This document shows positions 52,777 to 62,962 of a DNA stretch of 64,000 bases, piece after piece. How positions within the stretch are numbered: position 1 is the first letter of the stretch; every line of letters starts with the position of its first letter. Source of the DNA: Oscillospiraceae bacterium (GTDB lineage: Bacteria > Bacillota > Clostridia > Oscillospirales > Ruminococcaceae); assembly GCA_017518255.1 (NCBI GenBank), contig JAFWVK010000024.1, forward strand, positions 1 to 64,000. Reading direction: 5' to 3'. Position numbers and translations under genes: made by a program. Below the pieces are notes generated by a model. The model saw only the letters and a program-made list of their open reading frames with translations. It was not told the DNA's origin and made no database searches.

Positions 52777-55700
52777 TTATGTGTTGTTGCGCTGACTTGG
52801 AGGCGGGAGCGGCGGCGGATTCTCCGGATCATTGCCGTCCGGATTCTCCTCCTGATTATTTTCGTCGATTTCGTTGAACAATTCCTGAATATACCGGTTC
52901 TGAGAACCTACACGTCTGCCGGGTGCGGAACCGCGTCTGCCTTTAACAGCATTCCTGCGCGGACGAGTTACAGGTTGTTCGGCATCGACGGGCATTGCGC
53001 CGGTATCATTCTGCTCACCTTCCGGCTTATCAATTACAGTCCAGTCATCAAATTCAGATTCCTGCGGACCCTCATAAACAGCATTTCTGCCGTTATCATT
53101 CAGATCCTCGTCCGCATCCTGATTCATGGTGTAGAGGAAAGATTCATTTACAGCCGGCTGCTTGGCAGGCTGTTCCTGATTCGTATCCGTTTTCGATCCT
53201 GCCGGATTTACACGAGGCGGGAGCGGATTGGCGGCTGGCTGCGCATCTCCCGCAGGCTGTGTTCCTGTCTGATCTGCACCGCTTCCCTTTTGATCATTTT
53301 TGCTGTTGACAACATTGCCTTGTGCATCCATGCCAAAGAGATGCTGCAATCCCGGTGAGAGCGGTTTGCCGCCGTTATTTCTGATGACATCAGCCGCGGA
53401 GGTCGGTTTTTTCAGTCCGCCCGGTCCGACCGGAGGCTCCTGCTCGGTACCGGCGCTGCCGAACGCATTACGTCCGGAATCGGCTGAATCTCCGCTGAGA
53501 TTCGGTCTTCCTGCGCTGTCTCCGACACTGCTTCTGCCGTTTCCGTAAAGATATCCGGATGCATCTGACTCACGAACCGAACCGGAACCGCTGCCGGATG
53601 TGCCGCTGACCGTCTTTCTGCCGGAAGCAGGTATGCTGCCTGCGGAACCGGAACTGCTGCCGATACCCGAACCGCTGCCGGATGTACCGACCGTCTTTCT
53701 GCCGGTAGAAGGTGCTGCGCCTGCGGAACCGGAACTGCTGCCGATACCCGAACCGCTGCCGGATGTACCGCCGACCGTCTTTCTGCCGGAAGCAGGTGCT
53801 GTGCCGCCGAGACCCGGCGCTTTACCGCCGGTTACGGTATTTCTGCGGCCGCCTGAACCGGAGCCGCCGCCCGAACCGGAGCCGCTGCCCGAACCGGAGC
53901 CGCTGCCCGAACCGGAGCCGCTGCCCAGACCTATGCCGCCGCCCAGACCGATGCCGCCGCCCAGACCGATGCTGCCGGTAAAGCTTTGACGCTGACTGCT
54001 CTGAAGCTCGTCATTGTCATCATTGTTGTCTTCATCCTCGTTGTCATCATCCTCATCGTCATCATCTCCGGTATTCTGACTCTCCGGCGGTTTTCCGCCG
54101 TAGCGCATATGCTGGAGAAGATTCTCAAGCTCGCTGGGTTTATCTCTCTTGTCATCATTCTTCTTGTCTTCCTCGTCATTATCAGAGGAATTACGCTCAC
54201 TCTCCGGCAGAAATACGATATTTACAGCATTACCCAGATTCTGTCCCTGACTGTCGTTTGGCTTTTCCTGATCATCATTTGAAGAAGTGTCATTGTCATT
54301 ACTGTCACTGCTTTCTTCTCCGCCGGACCCGAAATTGCGTTCATTTTCAGGAAGATCACCGAAGTCACCGTCATCAAGGCTCGGAGCGCTGCCGCCGCCG
54401 ACAGTATTTCTGTCATTTCCGGAGAAACCTGTTGAAGAATCATCTCCGCCGTCACCGTAGAGGAAATCTGCTGCTCCGCCGCCGAGGCTCGGAGCGCTGC
54501 CGCCGCCGACAGTCGATCTGCCGCCGCTGCGTGAACCGGTGGCTCCTCCTTCCTTGCTGCCGGATGCACTGCCGGTTGCAATGCCGGATGCACTGCCGAA
54601 GGCATTTCTGCCGGAATCGGGTGTAGCGCCGACTGTTTTTCTGCCTGCATCGGCTGTTCCGCTGCCGGATGAGCCTTTTCCAGAATCCGCAGTGCTGCCG
54701 GGGACGGTGTTTCTCTGTCCGGCTCCGCCGTAGAGGGCATCTGCTCCTCCGCCGGAACCGCTGCTTAAGCTTGAACGGTTGCTGCTGCCGCCCTGAGCGC
54801 CGCCGGTATTTCCGCCGGCGCCGCCATGTTTGCGAGGCTGTCCGTTCTCATCAATGCCGAACAGATTTTGAGCCGCTTTAGAATACTTCGCGCCTTCATT
54901 GCCTGCGCCGCCCGGCTTATTTCCCTGACTGCCGGTATTTCCGCCGGCACTGCCGCGTTTGCGCGACTGACCGTTCTCATCAATACCGAACAGATTCTGA
55001 ACGGCTTTAGAATACTTCGCGCCTCCGTTGCCTGCGCCGCCGGATTTATTTCCCTGACCGCCGGACTTGCTGCCCTGTGCGCTGCCGCCCTTACCGAGAG
55101 CATTTTCAGCCATTTTGCCGTACTTGACAGGACCTGCATTCTTGTCGCCGGTCGCCAGCTTGGTGATGGCACCGCCGGAATCCCTGTCGATCCGCTCTGC
55201 ACGTTTTGCAAGATCCTTTGCATCCTTTTCAGACAGGCTTCCGGTTTGCTTCGCTTTCACAGCAGCCTTGCCGGCTGCGGCAACATCACTGAGTTTGGTA
55301 TTTTTAGCAATTGCCATCCCCTGCTTCATCTGCTGCTTTTGTCTTTCCTTCTGATTCTGTCTTTCCTCATTTACAGGGTTGGATTGTTTCCCCAGACCGG
55401 TATCCTGTGCGGGATTCTGGGCATTTTCCTCCTGCTGGGAGCCGCCCATACCGCCGAAAGATCCCGGCAAGCCGCCGCCCGATGCATGAGAACCTGCACC
55501 GCCGCCCGATTCATGAGAATCTGCACCGCTGCCCGGTGCATGAGGACTTGCGCCGCCGCCGTTCTTATCGGCGTGATTGCCGCCCTGACCGCCGGATCTG
55601 CTGTTCGTGCTATCCTTGTGCTTCTGATTCTTCTCACCCGGCTTCTGATGACGCAGACTCTGCGGCATCTGACTGCTCTTCTTATTCTCCTCTTTCTTTC

Positions 55701-57465
55701 CGCCTCCTGAGCTGCCGCCTGAACCGCCGCTGCTGCCGGACGAACCGCTGCTGCCGGAGGATTTATTTCCGCCGGTCAGCTTGCTGAATGCATTCGGAAT
55801 CAGATTGCCCAGTTTATTATTCAGCCTTCGGTACGAATCGGCAACCTTTTTGCCGCCTGCCGACAATGCACCCGTGATCGGACGCGCAGGCAGCGTTGCG
55901 ACGCTTACTGCCGTACCGAGCACCTTACCGGCGCCCTTCATCGCCTTTCCTGCAACATATGCCTCCGCACCCTGAGCTGCCTTACCGACTGCACTGTTGC
56001 TGAGGTCCTGTCTCATATCGCCTGCCATCAGGGACTGCGCACCGGCGTTGTCGGTGAGAATACCGGTCAGAATACCGTTCGCCTTTTCGATACCCTTGCA
56101 GCCGCCCCAGAGCATAACGAGCTTTCCGACAACATTCAGCATGATATTGCTCGACAGAACCAGCTCCGGGCTCATAATAATCGGAATATAAACCAAGAAT
56201 ATCCGCATCGAAATAACAGTTGCAAAAACAGAGAAAAGCTGTACGATAAATGCCGTTGTCCACTGCTTAAACTTTGCGCCGTCATCCAGCGGCATCGTTG
56301 CAACAATCGGCGGTGCAATCAGGTACATAAACAGCAGATTGAAAATTCGCACGATACAGTTGACAATAATCAGCGCCATATTTGTGATAATCACATAACA
56401 GCCGACATACACGACAATGTAGTTTGTCTTGTCCAGTGCAATATCAAAATCGGATGTAACCTGATCATAATCGTAGATACTCTTTTCGCCGGCGTAATAC
56501 GGTCCGCGGACATTATCCAGCAGATCCGGCTCTTTATTATATCTTTTCTGTTTTGCAGCAGCAGTATTGCCGTTGCCCATTGTACCGATCAGGAAAAGCG
56601 TAACATCCAGCTCGGTTTTCTGATCTATTTCCGATTCATCACGGTGAAAGCTCTGGAGCGCACGGAAACTCTGATCGGTATTCATCAGTTCCATGCAGTT
56701 TACAATCGCAACAATGACACCTTCGTTTTCATCATAGCGGTCAACCGGTACTTCTTTCGTAAAATCACCGGCAAGAACAATCTGCTGAAGTGCATACTGC
56801 CACGTATTGTCAGTTTTTCCGTCCTTGGTTTTATTGGTATAGTGGAAGTCAAAAACTCCGCAGTCCGAAAGATATTTCAGATCCGTACGGATCTCATTAT
56901 AGCAGCAATTGATATTATAACGGCTTTTATAAGAGGGATTCAGCGAATAATTGCCGATCGTATTGAGGACTCTGCCCATTGCCGCAAACTCCTCATCCGT
57001 ATATACGATATCATCCGGACCGTTTGCAAAGTTGCTTCCGTTTCTCAGCACAAGGTCAATGCTTTCCATCAGCTGATCCGTAAACATCAGGCTGACCGTC
57101 ATAATCAGATTCATACTGACAATAACAAGAATCGCTTTGAACATTCCGCGGAAAATCTGACCGTATGTCATTTTCACTTTATCGTCAAGATCAAACAGCT
57201 TTTTGATAACAGAGATAATCGCGAATACAAAAATCAGGACAATTCCGATTGCTGCCATTCCGATATAAATTCCGTTTGCAACCGGATTTGAGAAAAATAC
57301 ACTTGTTAAATATTCGCCTTTTCCTTTATATGTTACCTCTGACAATCCGGTAAACACATCAAAGAGCTGCTGCATCCATTTGACGACAAGGCAAAGCAGC
57401 ACTTCAATTCCCCAGAATATTTTATATATAAAGTTGTATAATCCTTCAAGTACATTATCAAACAT
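52777..57465 (-). CDS. VirB6/TrbL-like membrane protein with a 1000-residue disordered tail
   Basis: A 1562-aa protein. Residues 1-480 are polytopic, with helices near 10-30, 65-88, 108-128, 347-385 and 403-432 and a soluble loop (about 135-345), as in Gram-positive VirB6/TrbL channel proteins. From about 565 to the end the sequence is low complexity, rich in Gly, Ser, Asn, Asp and Pro. It holds thirteen R-[NKS]-[TAS]-[VF] motifs, four LYG/T-type motifs and three LFG[IM]D motifs (about 825, 865, 1375). The tail should lie in the cytoplasm or outside as a scaffold. The normal family length is 400-900. The gene ends 30 bases before PrgI-VirB4. Confidence 0.88.
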   Translation of the reverse strand: MFDNVLEGLYNFIYKIFWGIEVLLCLVVKWMQQLFDVFTGLSEVTYKGKGEYLTSVFFSNPVANGIYIGMAAIGIVLIFVFAIISVIKKLFDLDDKVKMTYGQIFRGMFKAILVIVSMNLIMTVSLMFTDQLMESIDLVLRNGSNFANGPDDIVYTDEEFAAMGRVLNTIGNYSLNPSYKSRYNINCCYNEIRTDLKYLSDCGVFDFHYTNKTKDGKTDNTWQYALQQIVLAGDFTKEVPVDRYDENEGVIVAIVNCMELMNTDQSFRALQSFHRDESEIDQKTELDVTLFLIGTMGNGNTAAAKQKRYNKEPDLLDNVRGPYYAGEKSIYDYDQVTSDFDIALDKTNYIVVYVGCYVIITNMALIIVNCIVRIFNLLFMYLIAPPIVATMPLDDGAKFKQWTTAFIVQLFSVFATVISMRIFLVYIPIIMSPELVLSSNIMLNVVGKLVMLWGGCKGIEKANGILTGILTDNAGAQSLMAGDMRQDLSNSAVGKAAQGAEAYVAGKAMKGAGKVLGTAVSVATLPARPITGALSAGGKKVADSYRRLNNKLGNLIPNAFSKLTGGNKSSGSSGSSGSSGGSGGSSGGGKKEENKKSSQMPQSLRHQKPGEKNQKHKDSTNSRSGGQGGNHADKNGGGASPHAPGSGADSHESGGGAGSHASGGGLPGSFGGMGGSQQEENAQNPAQDTGLGKQSNPVNEERQNQKERQKQQMKQGMAIAKNTKLSDVAAAGKAAVKAKQTGSLSEKDAKDLAKRAERIDRDSGGAITKLATGDKNAGPVKYGKMAENALGKGGSAQGSKSGGQGNKSGGAGNGGAKYSKAVQNLFGIDENGQSRKRGSAGGNTGSQGNKPGGAGNEGAKYSKAAQNLFGIDENGQPRKHGGAGGNTGGAQGGSSNRSSLSSGSGGGADALYGGAGQRNTVPGSTADSGKGSSGSGTADAGRKTVGATPDSGRNAFGSASGIATGSASGSKEGGATGSRSGGRSTVGGGSAPSLGGGAADFLYGDGGDDSSTGFSGNDRNTVGGGSAPSLDDGDFGDLPENERNFGSGGEESSDSNDNDTSSNDDQEKPNDSQGQNLGNAVNIVFLPESERNSSDNDEEDKKNDDKRDKPSELENLLQHMRYGGKPPESQNTGDDDDEDDDNEDEDNNDDNDELQSSQRQSFTGSIGLGGGIGLGGGIGLGSGSGSGSGSGSGSGSGSGGGSGSGGRRNTVTGGKAPGLGGTAPASGRKTVGGTSGSGSGIGSSSGSAGAAPSTGRKTVGTSGSGSGIGSSSGSAGSIPASGRKTVSGTSGSGSGSVRESDASGYLYGNGRSSVGDSAGRPNLSGDSADSGRNAFGSAGTEQEPPVGPGGLKKPTSAADVIRNNGGKPLSPGLQHLFGMDAQGNVVNSKNDQKGSGADQTGTQPAGDAQPAANPLPPRVNPAGSKTDTNQEQPAKQPAVNESFLYTMNQDADEDLNDNGRNAVYEGPQESEFDDWTVIDKPEGEQNDTGAMPVDAEQPVTRPRRNAVKGRRGSAPGRRVGSQNRYIQELFNEIDENNQEENPDGNDPENPPPLPPPSQRNNT

Positions 57466-57469
57466 TTCT

Positions 57470-58414
57470 TTATCTTACCTTTAGTTTCCTCTTGGAAATA
57501 TACATATAGAAGAAAACACCTGCAGCAACACCGACTGCAAGAAGCGAGAAAATCAAGCCCTGCATATTCAGATAGAACTTGATCTCAAAATCCTGAGAAA
57601 AAATATTGCCGGCATCATCCTGCACGTAAATATGATATTTTCCGGGCGCTTCGAGCGTATAATCCGACGGAATGGAGATATTTTTCCCTTCAACAGAAAG
57701 CTTCGCGTAATCTGACTTTGTGATTCCGCTGATTGTAACAGGACCGCGCGCCTTGCCGTCTGTCACACCCTGCAAAATAATCTGCGGCGGGGTATGGTCA
57801 ATCTCGACATTCAGCCTGTAATCCACACCGTTTGCATCACAGCGGGAGGTGATTTCATATTCCCCCTCTGCCTTCATATCGACTGTTTTCAATGACTGTA
57901 TTCTCTGAGGTTCACCGTTCAGAACCACTTTGGTCAGCTTAAAGCCTGCCGGAATCTGATATGAACTGATCAAGCCGGTCTTTTTTGATACGATCGTAAA
58001 TTTAAGCATCTGATACTGTATATCCGGTCCTTTTACGACCAGTGCATAACTTCCGGGATCGGATATTTCAGAATAGTCAATATCTGCTTCTTCCTCCCCG
58101 TCGCAGTAAATCTTTGCAGAAAGACCGGAAGGGAGCGTGATCGAAACGCTGTCCGTGGTAATCATGCCGTCCGCAACGCTGGATTCAACGTATCCGCTTT
58201 TATCGGGAATGAGGTAGCTGAACATATGCGTCTTCATATCATATGTTATCCCGTTGCTGACAAAAACCGTCTGCTGGGAATCGCCGTTCTGCGTATCGGT
58301 AATCGGCAGATCACTGTACGGATCAAGCTCACCCTGATAATCCATATCAATTCCAGCCGGATTCACAGCAAACATGGCTGCTGCCGGAATTGCAAGCAGC
58401 TTTGACTTCAGCAT
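57470..58414 (-). CDS. secreted Ig-like protein with C-terminal membrane anchor (314 aa)
   Basis: A signal peptide (about 1-20), an extracellular part with likely Ig-like strands (about 95-280, including KGPDIQYQMLKFTIV and HTPPQIILQG), a C-terminal membrane helix (about 285-306) and a basic tail KRKLKVR. No family is recognised beyond the Ig-like pattern. It lies 47 bases after VirD4 and 4 bases before the VirB6-like gene, so it is probably a structural part of the machine on the cell surface. Confidence 0.83.
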   Translation of the reverse strand: MLKSKLLAIPAAAMFAVNPAGIDMDYQGELDPYSDLPITDTQNGDSQQTVFVSNGITYDMKTHMFSYLIPDKSGYVESSVADGMITTDSVSITLPSGLSAKIYCDGEEEADIDYSEISDPGSYALVVKGPDIQYQMLKFTIVSKKTGLISSYQIPAGFKLTKVVLNGEPQRIQSLKTVDMKAEGEYEITSRCDANGVDYRLNVEIDHTPPQIILQGVTDGKARGPVTISGITKSDYAKLSVEGKNISIPSDYTLEAPGKYHIYVQDDAGNIFSQDFEIKFYLNMQGLIFSLLAVGVAAGVFFYMYISKRKLKVR

Positions 58415-58461
58415 CGCTTACAGTCCTTTCTTGTTGAGGGCGTACCGTCACGCCCGGTCAG

Positions 58462-60495
58462 TTATTCGTTCTCCGTTTTTCCAAGCACGGTCTGATTGCG
58501 CTCTTCGAGATCATAATAGACCTCATCTGCCCGGAACATATGGGAACGGAGTTCTCCCATATCCATTGTACCCATTTTATAGTACGGGCACTTATAACTG
58601 GGCGTATATTTGGTACGGAGCGGGAAATTACCGAATGTAACGATAATCGCATTTCCGGTAGATTCCTTATTATTGAGCATTTGCAGTTCACTGGGGTAAA
58701 TCAGCGGACGCACCTGCGTCTGCGAAGAAAGGTTGATATCTCCCTCTTTGCCGCCGATTGCGGAGGAGGTACTGTTCGTGCGGACGGTCATGTTGCCGCA
58801 GAGCTTGGAAAATTCCTCACAGGTACCGATATCATTGGAACCGATGAACATTTTCATACCGCAGTTTGACTTGACGATATCCGCAACTTCATTGCCGTAG
58901 ACGTTGGAAAGCTGAGAATAGGACTGAACAACCATATTAAACCAGATTTTTCTGGAACGTCCGACGGTAATCATTTTATCAAACTTCTCGATTTTCGGCA
59001 TATTACCGAACTCATCGAGAATAAAATAGACATTTCTCGGAAGTGAAAGATCCTCTCGTGCAGAGGCAACCTTAATGAGCGCCTTATACATACAGAGGAT
59101 AAACACTGCTGCAAGCCCGTGACGGGTATCCTTTTCGTCCGGGATCTTCATAAACAGAGCCGTGGGTCTTTCGGCGAAGCCTGCCGCATCGACATCTGTT
59201 GCGCTGGTCAGGCCGCAGAGACCGCGGTCATTGAACATATTAAGCTTATCGAATGTAATGGACATATAGGAGGAGAGCGTCGTATCCGCGGCGGAAAGCA
59301 CCTGTCTTGACAGTGTATACGCCTGCGAAAGCTTGCTGCGCCCCTCAAAATAATCTTTCAGCGCCTGGAACTCGTTTTCGCTGTTCGTCAGCGCCTTGCT
59401 GATATTAAAAAAGTTGAATTTTTCCTTGGTCATGCCGAGACGTTCATCCTCGGAGTCTTCCAGCATGGCAAGGCAGGTAGACATAATAATTGAACGTGCG
59501 CCTTTTTCCCATACGGGATCCTTTTCATTTTCGACCGGGCAGATAACGGAAACGAGGTCATTCAGATCCTCATACATTTCATCGTAGATCTGCTGACGGG
59601 TAACAGAAACATCGTCCTGACAGTGTGAGGGGTCGGCATAAGCCTTGCCGCGCCACTCAAACCATGCCTCGCCCTCCGCGGCGTCACCGTCGGGGCGGGC
59701 TAATTCGGGATAAAGATCCATGCTGTCGCGGTGCGCGACGATTCCCTTTCCGGCCTCGATATATTCCGCATACATATCCCAGATGCTTCCCAGCGGATTC
59801 CAGCGGCTGGAGGAATAGGTATCACGCAGATCAAGGAGGAGAACATTATAGCCGCGCTCCTTCAGAAACTGCGAATGCAGGGAGAAAAGCTCTCCCTTCG
59901 GGTCAGTCATAATCATCGAGCTTCCGCATTTCGTCGCACCGAGCAGCTGAATCATCGGATTGATGAAGGTTGTCGTTTTACCGGAACCGGTCGCACCGAT
60001 AATCAGGCTGTGCGCGCCGCTGAGGAAGTTGACCTGCAAATGATTGTTTTTGTCGAGTACCGCACGGACAGGAATTCCGTCCTTATTGGTATCGTTCAGA
60101 ACATCGTAATCGTAATGCGGAAAATACTTGTCTCTCTCTTTTTCGGTCAGGAAGCGGCTGTTTTCGAGCGAGCCCTGAACGACATCGACCTTGCCTTTTC
60201 TGCCGAGCAGTCCTTTGCCGGTGCCGAGCAGCAGATCAAGGTTATTGCTGGAAAAGAGCCAGATGACGCCGCAAGCCGCAACTGCGACAAAGCCGGACAA
60301 AAATGTCCGGAGCTGGAAAAAATAGGAAGGATGGAACCTGAACGGTTTATTCGGATTGCCGACTGAAATGATATAATCGCCGATTGTCCGGATTGAAAAG
60401 CCGCCCACAATCAGGATCAGCAGACCGATGACGAGCATTTTGACGATTCTTTTTGTCGGAAAATTTTCCTTCAGTTCTTCGAAGTTTATTCCCAT
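58462..60495 (-). CDS. VirD4/TraG-type coupling ATPase
   Basis: A 677-aa type IV coupling protein that delivers substrates to the secretion channel. Two N-terminal membrane helices (about 18-38 and 65-84), Walker A GATGSGKT (167-174), the DPKGELF motif that follows it and Walker B YFILDEFGNMP (about 485-496) are present. No substrate gene such as a relaxase is nearby. ATG 60495 follows GGAAGGAACCGAACGCG. The presence of a coupling protein argues that the system moves macromolecules rather than only building pili. Confidence 0.95.
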   Translation of the reverse strand: MGINFEELKENFPTKRIVKMLVIGLLILIVGGFSIRTIGDYIISVGNPNKPFRFHPSYFFQLRTFLSGFVAVAACGVIWLFSSNNLDLLLGTGKGLLGRKGKVDVVQGSLENSRFLTEKERDKYFPHYDYDVLNDTNKDGIPVRAVLDKNNHLQVNFLSGAHSLIIGATGSGKTTTFINPMIQLLGATKCGSSMIMTDPKGELFSLHSQFLKERGYNVLLLDLRDTYSSSRWNPLGSIWDMYAEYIEAGKGIVAHRDSMDLYPELARPDGDAAEGEAWFEWRGKAYADPSHCQDDVSVTRQQIYDEMYEDLNDLVSVICPVENEKDPVWEKGARSIIMSTCLAMLEDSEDERLGMTKEKFNFFNISKALTNSENEFQALKDYFEGRSKLSQAYTLSRQVLSAADTTLSSYMSITFDKLNMFNDRGLCGLTSATDVDAAGFAERPTALFMKIPDEKDTRHGLAAVFILCMYKALIKVASAREDLSLPRNVYFILDEFGNMPKIEKFDKMITVGRSRKIWFNMVVQSYSQLSNVYGNEVADIVKSNCGMKMFIGSNDIGTCEEFSKLCGNMTVRTNSTSSAIGGKEGDINLSSQTQVRPLIYPSELQMLNNKESTGNAIIVTFGNFPLRTKYTPSYKCPYYKMGTMDMGELRSHMFRADEVYYDLEERNQTVLGKTENE

Positions 60496-60537
60496 CGCGT
60501 TCGGTTCCTTCCTTTCCCGCAGATTTTTGTCAGAATA

Positions 60538-62493
60538 TCAGATTGTCAGTTTTTCTTTCAGCAGCCATTTATTCTCGATGAAATAGTCTTTGAAAACGAT
60601 GTTGTCTCCCTGCTTGACGATCGGCAGAGACGAGTCTGTTGAAATGCCTTCCGCATTGAATAAGCCGAACGGCAGCAGCCCCACCGAATCGCCCCAATTC
60701 GTATCCGCCTTCACATCCTCCAGCTCCATCGGATACAGCTGCGTTTTTCCGGTACCGGTCAGCCAGTAGGAATTTTCATAGAACAGCAGATCAGACATGT
60801 GGTATGTTTTCATTCTGTTCGTGACATTGGGATTATCAATCTCATAGGATTGGTTATCAACTGTTATCGCGCTCCATTTCGCGCTCTTCAGCGTTTCACT
60901 GAGATCGCCTTTTCCTGTGTAAATCGAGCCAATCGCATCAAACACCGAGCCCGCAGTTTTCTTACTCTTTTCACAAACAGAATAGCGGTAAATAAATACG
61001 CCGCCGTAGCTCTTGCTGCCCGGATACAATTCCAGACGGGATCCTGCGCTGAGCTTCATGCCGCCGAACACGAGCAGTCCCTGATTGATAATTGTCGAAC
61101 CGGAGTCAAGGTTAAAATCAGTCAGGCTTTCGTATTCTCCGATTCCGATGCCGCCGTAGACAGCACCGCCCTCCTGAATAATCATATCGCCGCCGAGCAT
61201 TTTTATTGCACCGCAGCCGTGCAGAGTGGGTGCACCGCTCGGCAGGAAAGGACTGATTGAGCCGCCTTTCTTAATGAGAATCAGGCCCTCGTTCTCAATC
61301 GTTCCGTTGTTGATGAGATTGCCCTCAACGGCAAGAATGCCGCCCTTGTCAACATGCAGCGTAATCCCCTTCGGAATGATCGTACCTTCGGCATGCATTC
61401 TCTTATTGCCCGCGCCGATATACTCGCCGGAGGTCACCGGCGTAATGGTATTCTTGACTACACTGGTATCCTGAATCATTTGACGGAAATGAAATTCCTC
61501 GCCGACAAACAGATGAAATTTGCTGCCGCCGTGATCATCATTGACGCAGTAGAAAACCTGATAAGCATCGTGGTAGAACAGACACTCGTCATCATCTCCG
61601 CCGCCCCGTTCCGTAAATATCTCGAACAAATCAGAGGGGTGTTCCGCATAGAACTTCGAGATAATAGGCTTAGCATCGTCGCTTGTGCTCATGAATGCTG
61701 CCTTGACATCACCGGATGCATTCTTCAACGCATTTAGCTGTTCGTCCGTCACAAGTGTTTTTATTGTCCAGTTTCCGATTTCCTGATCCTCGCCAAGCAT
61801 CATATAGCCGTCATCATTCACGGTGTAAAGAAAATACTTGTGATTCTGATTTTCTGCATTCGACGGAATGCGGATGCGGTAAGTCCGGCACTGTTTTCCG
61901 TTTATATGCACATTACTGTTGTCAATGCCGCTCAGCGTGATAAGCGGGCAGTTGTAGTGAGACGGAGTAAAGAAAACATCCTTTTCGGGCAGAATATCCG
62001 TTTGAGTGACGTGATACTGAGAGCGCAGGAAATAGCCCTCTTCGTTATCGTCGGAGCAAGCATAGTAACCGGTGCCCTTTTCACCGATGTATTTTTTTCC
62101 GTCCGCCTCCGATAGACGTATGGATTCCGATGCGGAAGGGATTTTCTGTGCCTTATGACCCATCCAGAACTGATCGGGTGCTGTGGCATTCATGAACTGC
62201 GACCCGTCCTCCGAGACAATCAGAACACGGTGTTCCTTGCCGTCATTGAGCAGGTTGTCAATGTTGGCCTCCGTCAGGCGCGTCCAGCGGTAGAAATACT
62301 CATCACTGAGATCAAGCGTTTTTTCGAGGTTGCCCTGCGGTTTATCATCCGTCACGCCGGAAGTTGTAGTTGTTTCGTCCGCAGAAGCCGAAGTAACGGG
62401 ATTCACCCCGACAGCCGCAAACGTCAGAACCGCTGCGGCTGTCAGAGCGAACATTTTATGTGTGGTTTGTTTTAAGCTCCAGAAATGCTTCAT
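60538..62493 (-). CDS. secreted protein with beta-helix-like segment (651 aa)
   Basis: A signal peptide ends near ASA-DE (about 38), followed by a Thr-rich stretch. The middle is unrecognised. Residues about 370-510 have right-handed beta-helix-like rungs (GTIIPKGITLHVDKGG, GTIENEGLILIKKGGS, GSTIINQGLLVFGG). There is no membrane anchor or sorting motif at the C-terminus. ATG 62493 follows GAGGATGTGTTTTGT; the longer frame upstream overlaps the pilin gene and would hide the signal peptide. Encoded between the pilin and VirD4. May be an adhesin or a pilus-associated protein. Confidence 0.82.
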   Translation of the reverse strand: MKHFWSLKQTTHKMFALTAAAVLTFAAVGVNPVTSASADETTTTSGVTDDKPQGNLEKTLDLSDEYFYRWTRLTEANIDNLLNDGKEHRVLIVSEDGSQFMNATAPDQFWMGHKAQKIPSASESIRLSEADGKKYIGEKGTGYYACSDDNEEGYFLRSQYHVTQTDILPEKDVFFTPSHYNCPLITLSGIDNSNVHINGKQCRTYRIRIPSNAENQNHKYFLYTVNDDGYMMLGEDQEIGNWTIKTLVTDEQLNALKNASGDVKAAFMSTSDDAKPIISKFYAEHPSDLFEIFTERGGGDDDECLFYHDAYQVFYCVNDDHGGSKFHLFVGEEFHFRQMIQDTSVVKNTITPVTSGEYIGAGNKRMHAEGTIIPKGITLHVDKGGILAVEGNLINNGTIENEGLILIKKGGSISPFLPSGAPTLHGCGAIKMLGGDMIIQEGGAVYGGIGIGEYESLTDFNLDSGSTIINQGLLVFGGMKLSAGSRLELYPGSKSYGGVFIYRYSVCEKSKKTAGSVFDAIGSIYTGKGDLSETLKSAKWSAITVDNQSYEIDNPNVTNRMKTYHMSDLLFYENSYWLTGTGKTQLYPMELEDVKADTNWGDSVGLLPFGLFNAEGISTDSSLPIVKQGDNIVFKDYFIENKWLLKEKLTI

Positions 62494-62527
62494 ACAAAAC
62501 ACATCCTCAGTATGTATGCTTTGGGAA

Positions 62528-62944
62528 TCAGTTGGACGATGCTGCGCTGGAAGGAGATGCACTGTTCATCCAGTCGGTCAGCAGCGGAGCGCCGATGCGC
62601 AGTGCGACGACCAGAACGAAAATCAGAACGAAACCGATGATTGCATTCTTGAGGTGCTGCTTTGCCTTTTCACGCTCCTGCGGCTCCTCTGCCTTTGCAA
62701 GCTTTACGCCGAGGCTGATGCAGAAAACAGCACCGACAGCGGTCACAACGATAATTGCAACGTTCATGATCTGGGCAACGAGACCGACGATCGGCTCTGT
62801 TACATCCTCAAGCTTTGCATCGGGGTCATTCTTCTTCTTGTCGGCAAATGCGGTCATTGCCATGCCGGCACATGCGGTCATTGCAGTCAGAATGCGGCCG
62901 ATCCAGATAGCGGTTCTCTTGCGAAGTGTCAGTTGGTTTTTCAT
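62528..62944 (-). CDS. VirB2/TrbC-like pilin subunit
   Basis: A 138-aa small membrane protein. A basic N-terminus and signal peptide ending at TAFA-DKK (about 34) are followed by a charged stretch and two hydrophobic helices (about 51-75 and 103-124) separated by a basic loop KAEEPQEREKAKQHLK. This is the layout of VirB2/TrbC conjugative pilins. First structural gene of the operon, 18 bases after the 70-aa gene. Confidence 0.85.
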   Translation of the reverse strand: MKNQLTLRKRTAIWIGRILTAMTACAGMAMTAFADKKKNDPDAKLEDVTEPIVGLVAQIMNVAIIVVTAVGAVFCISLGVKLAKAEEPQEREKAKQHLKNAIIGFVLIFVLVVALRIGAPLLTDWMNSASPSSAASSN

Positions 62945-62962
62945 AATTGTTCCTCCTAAAAA

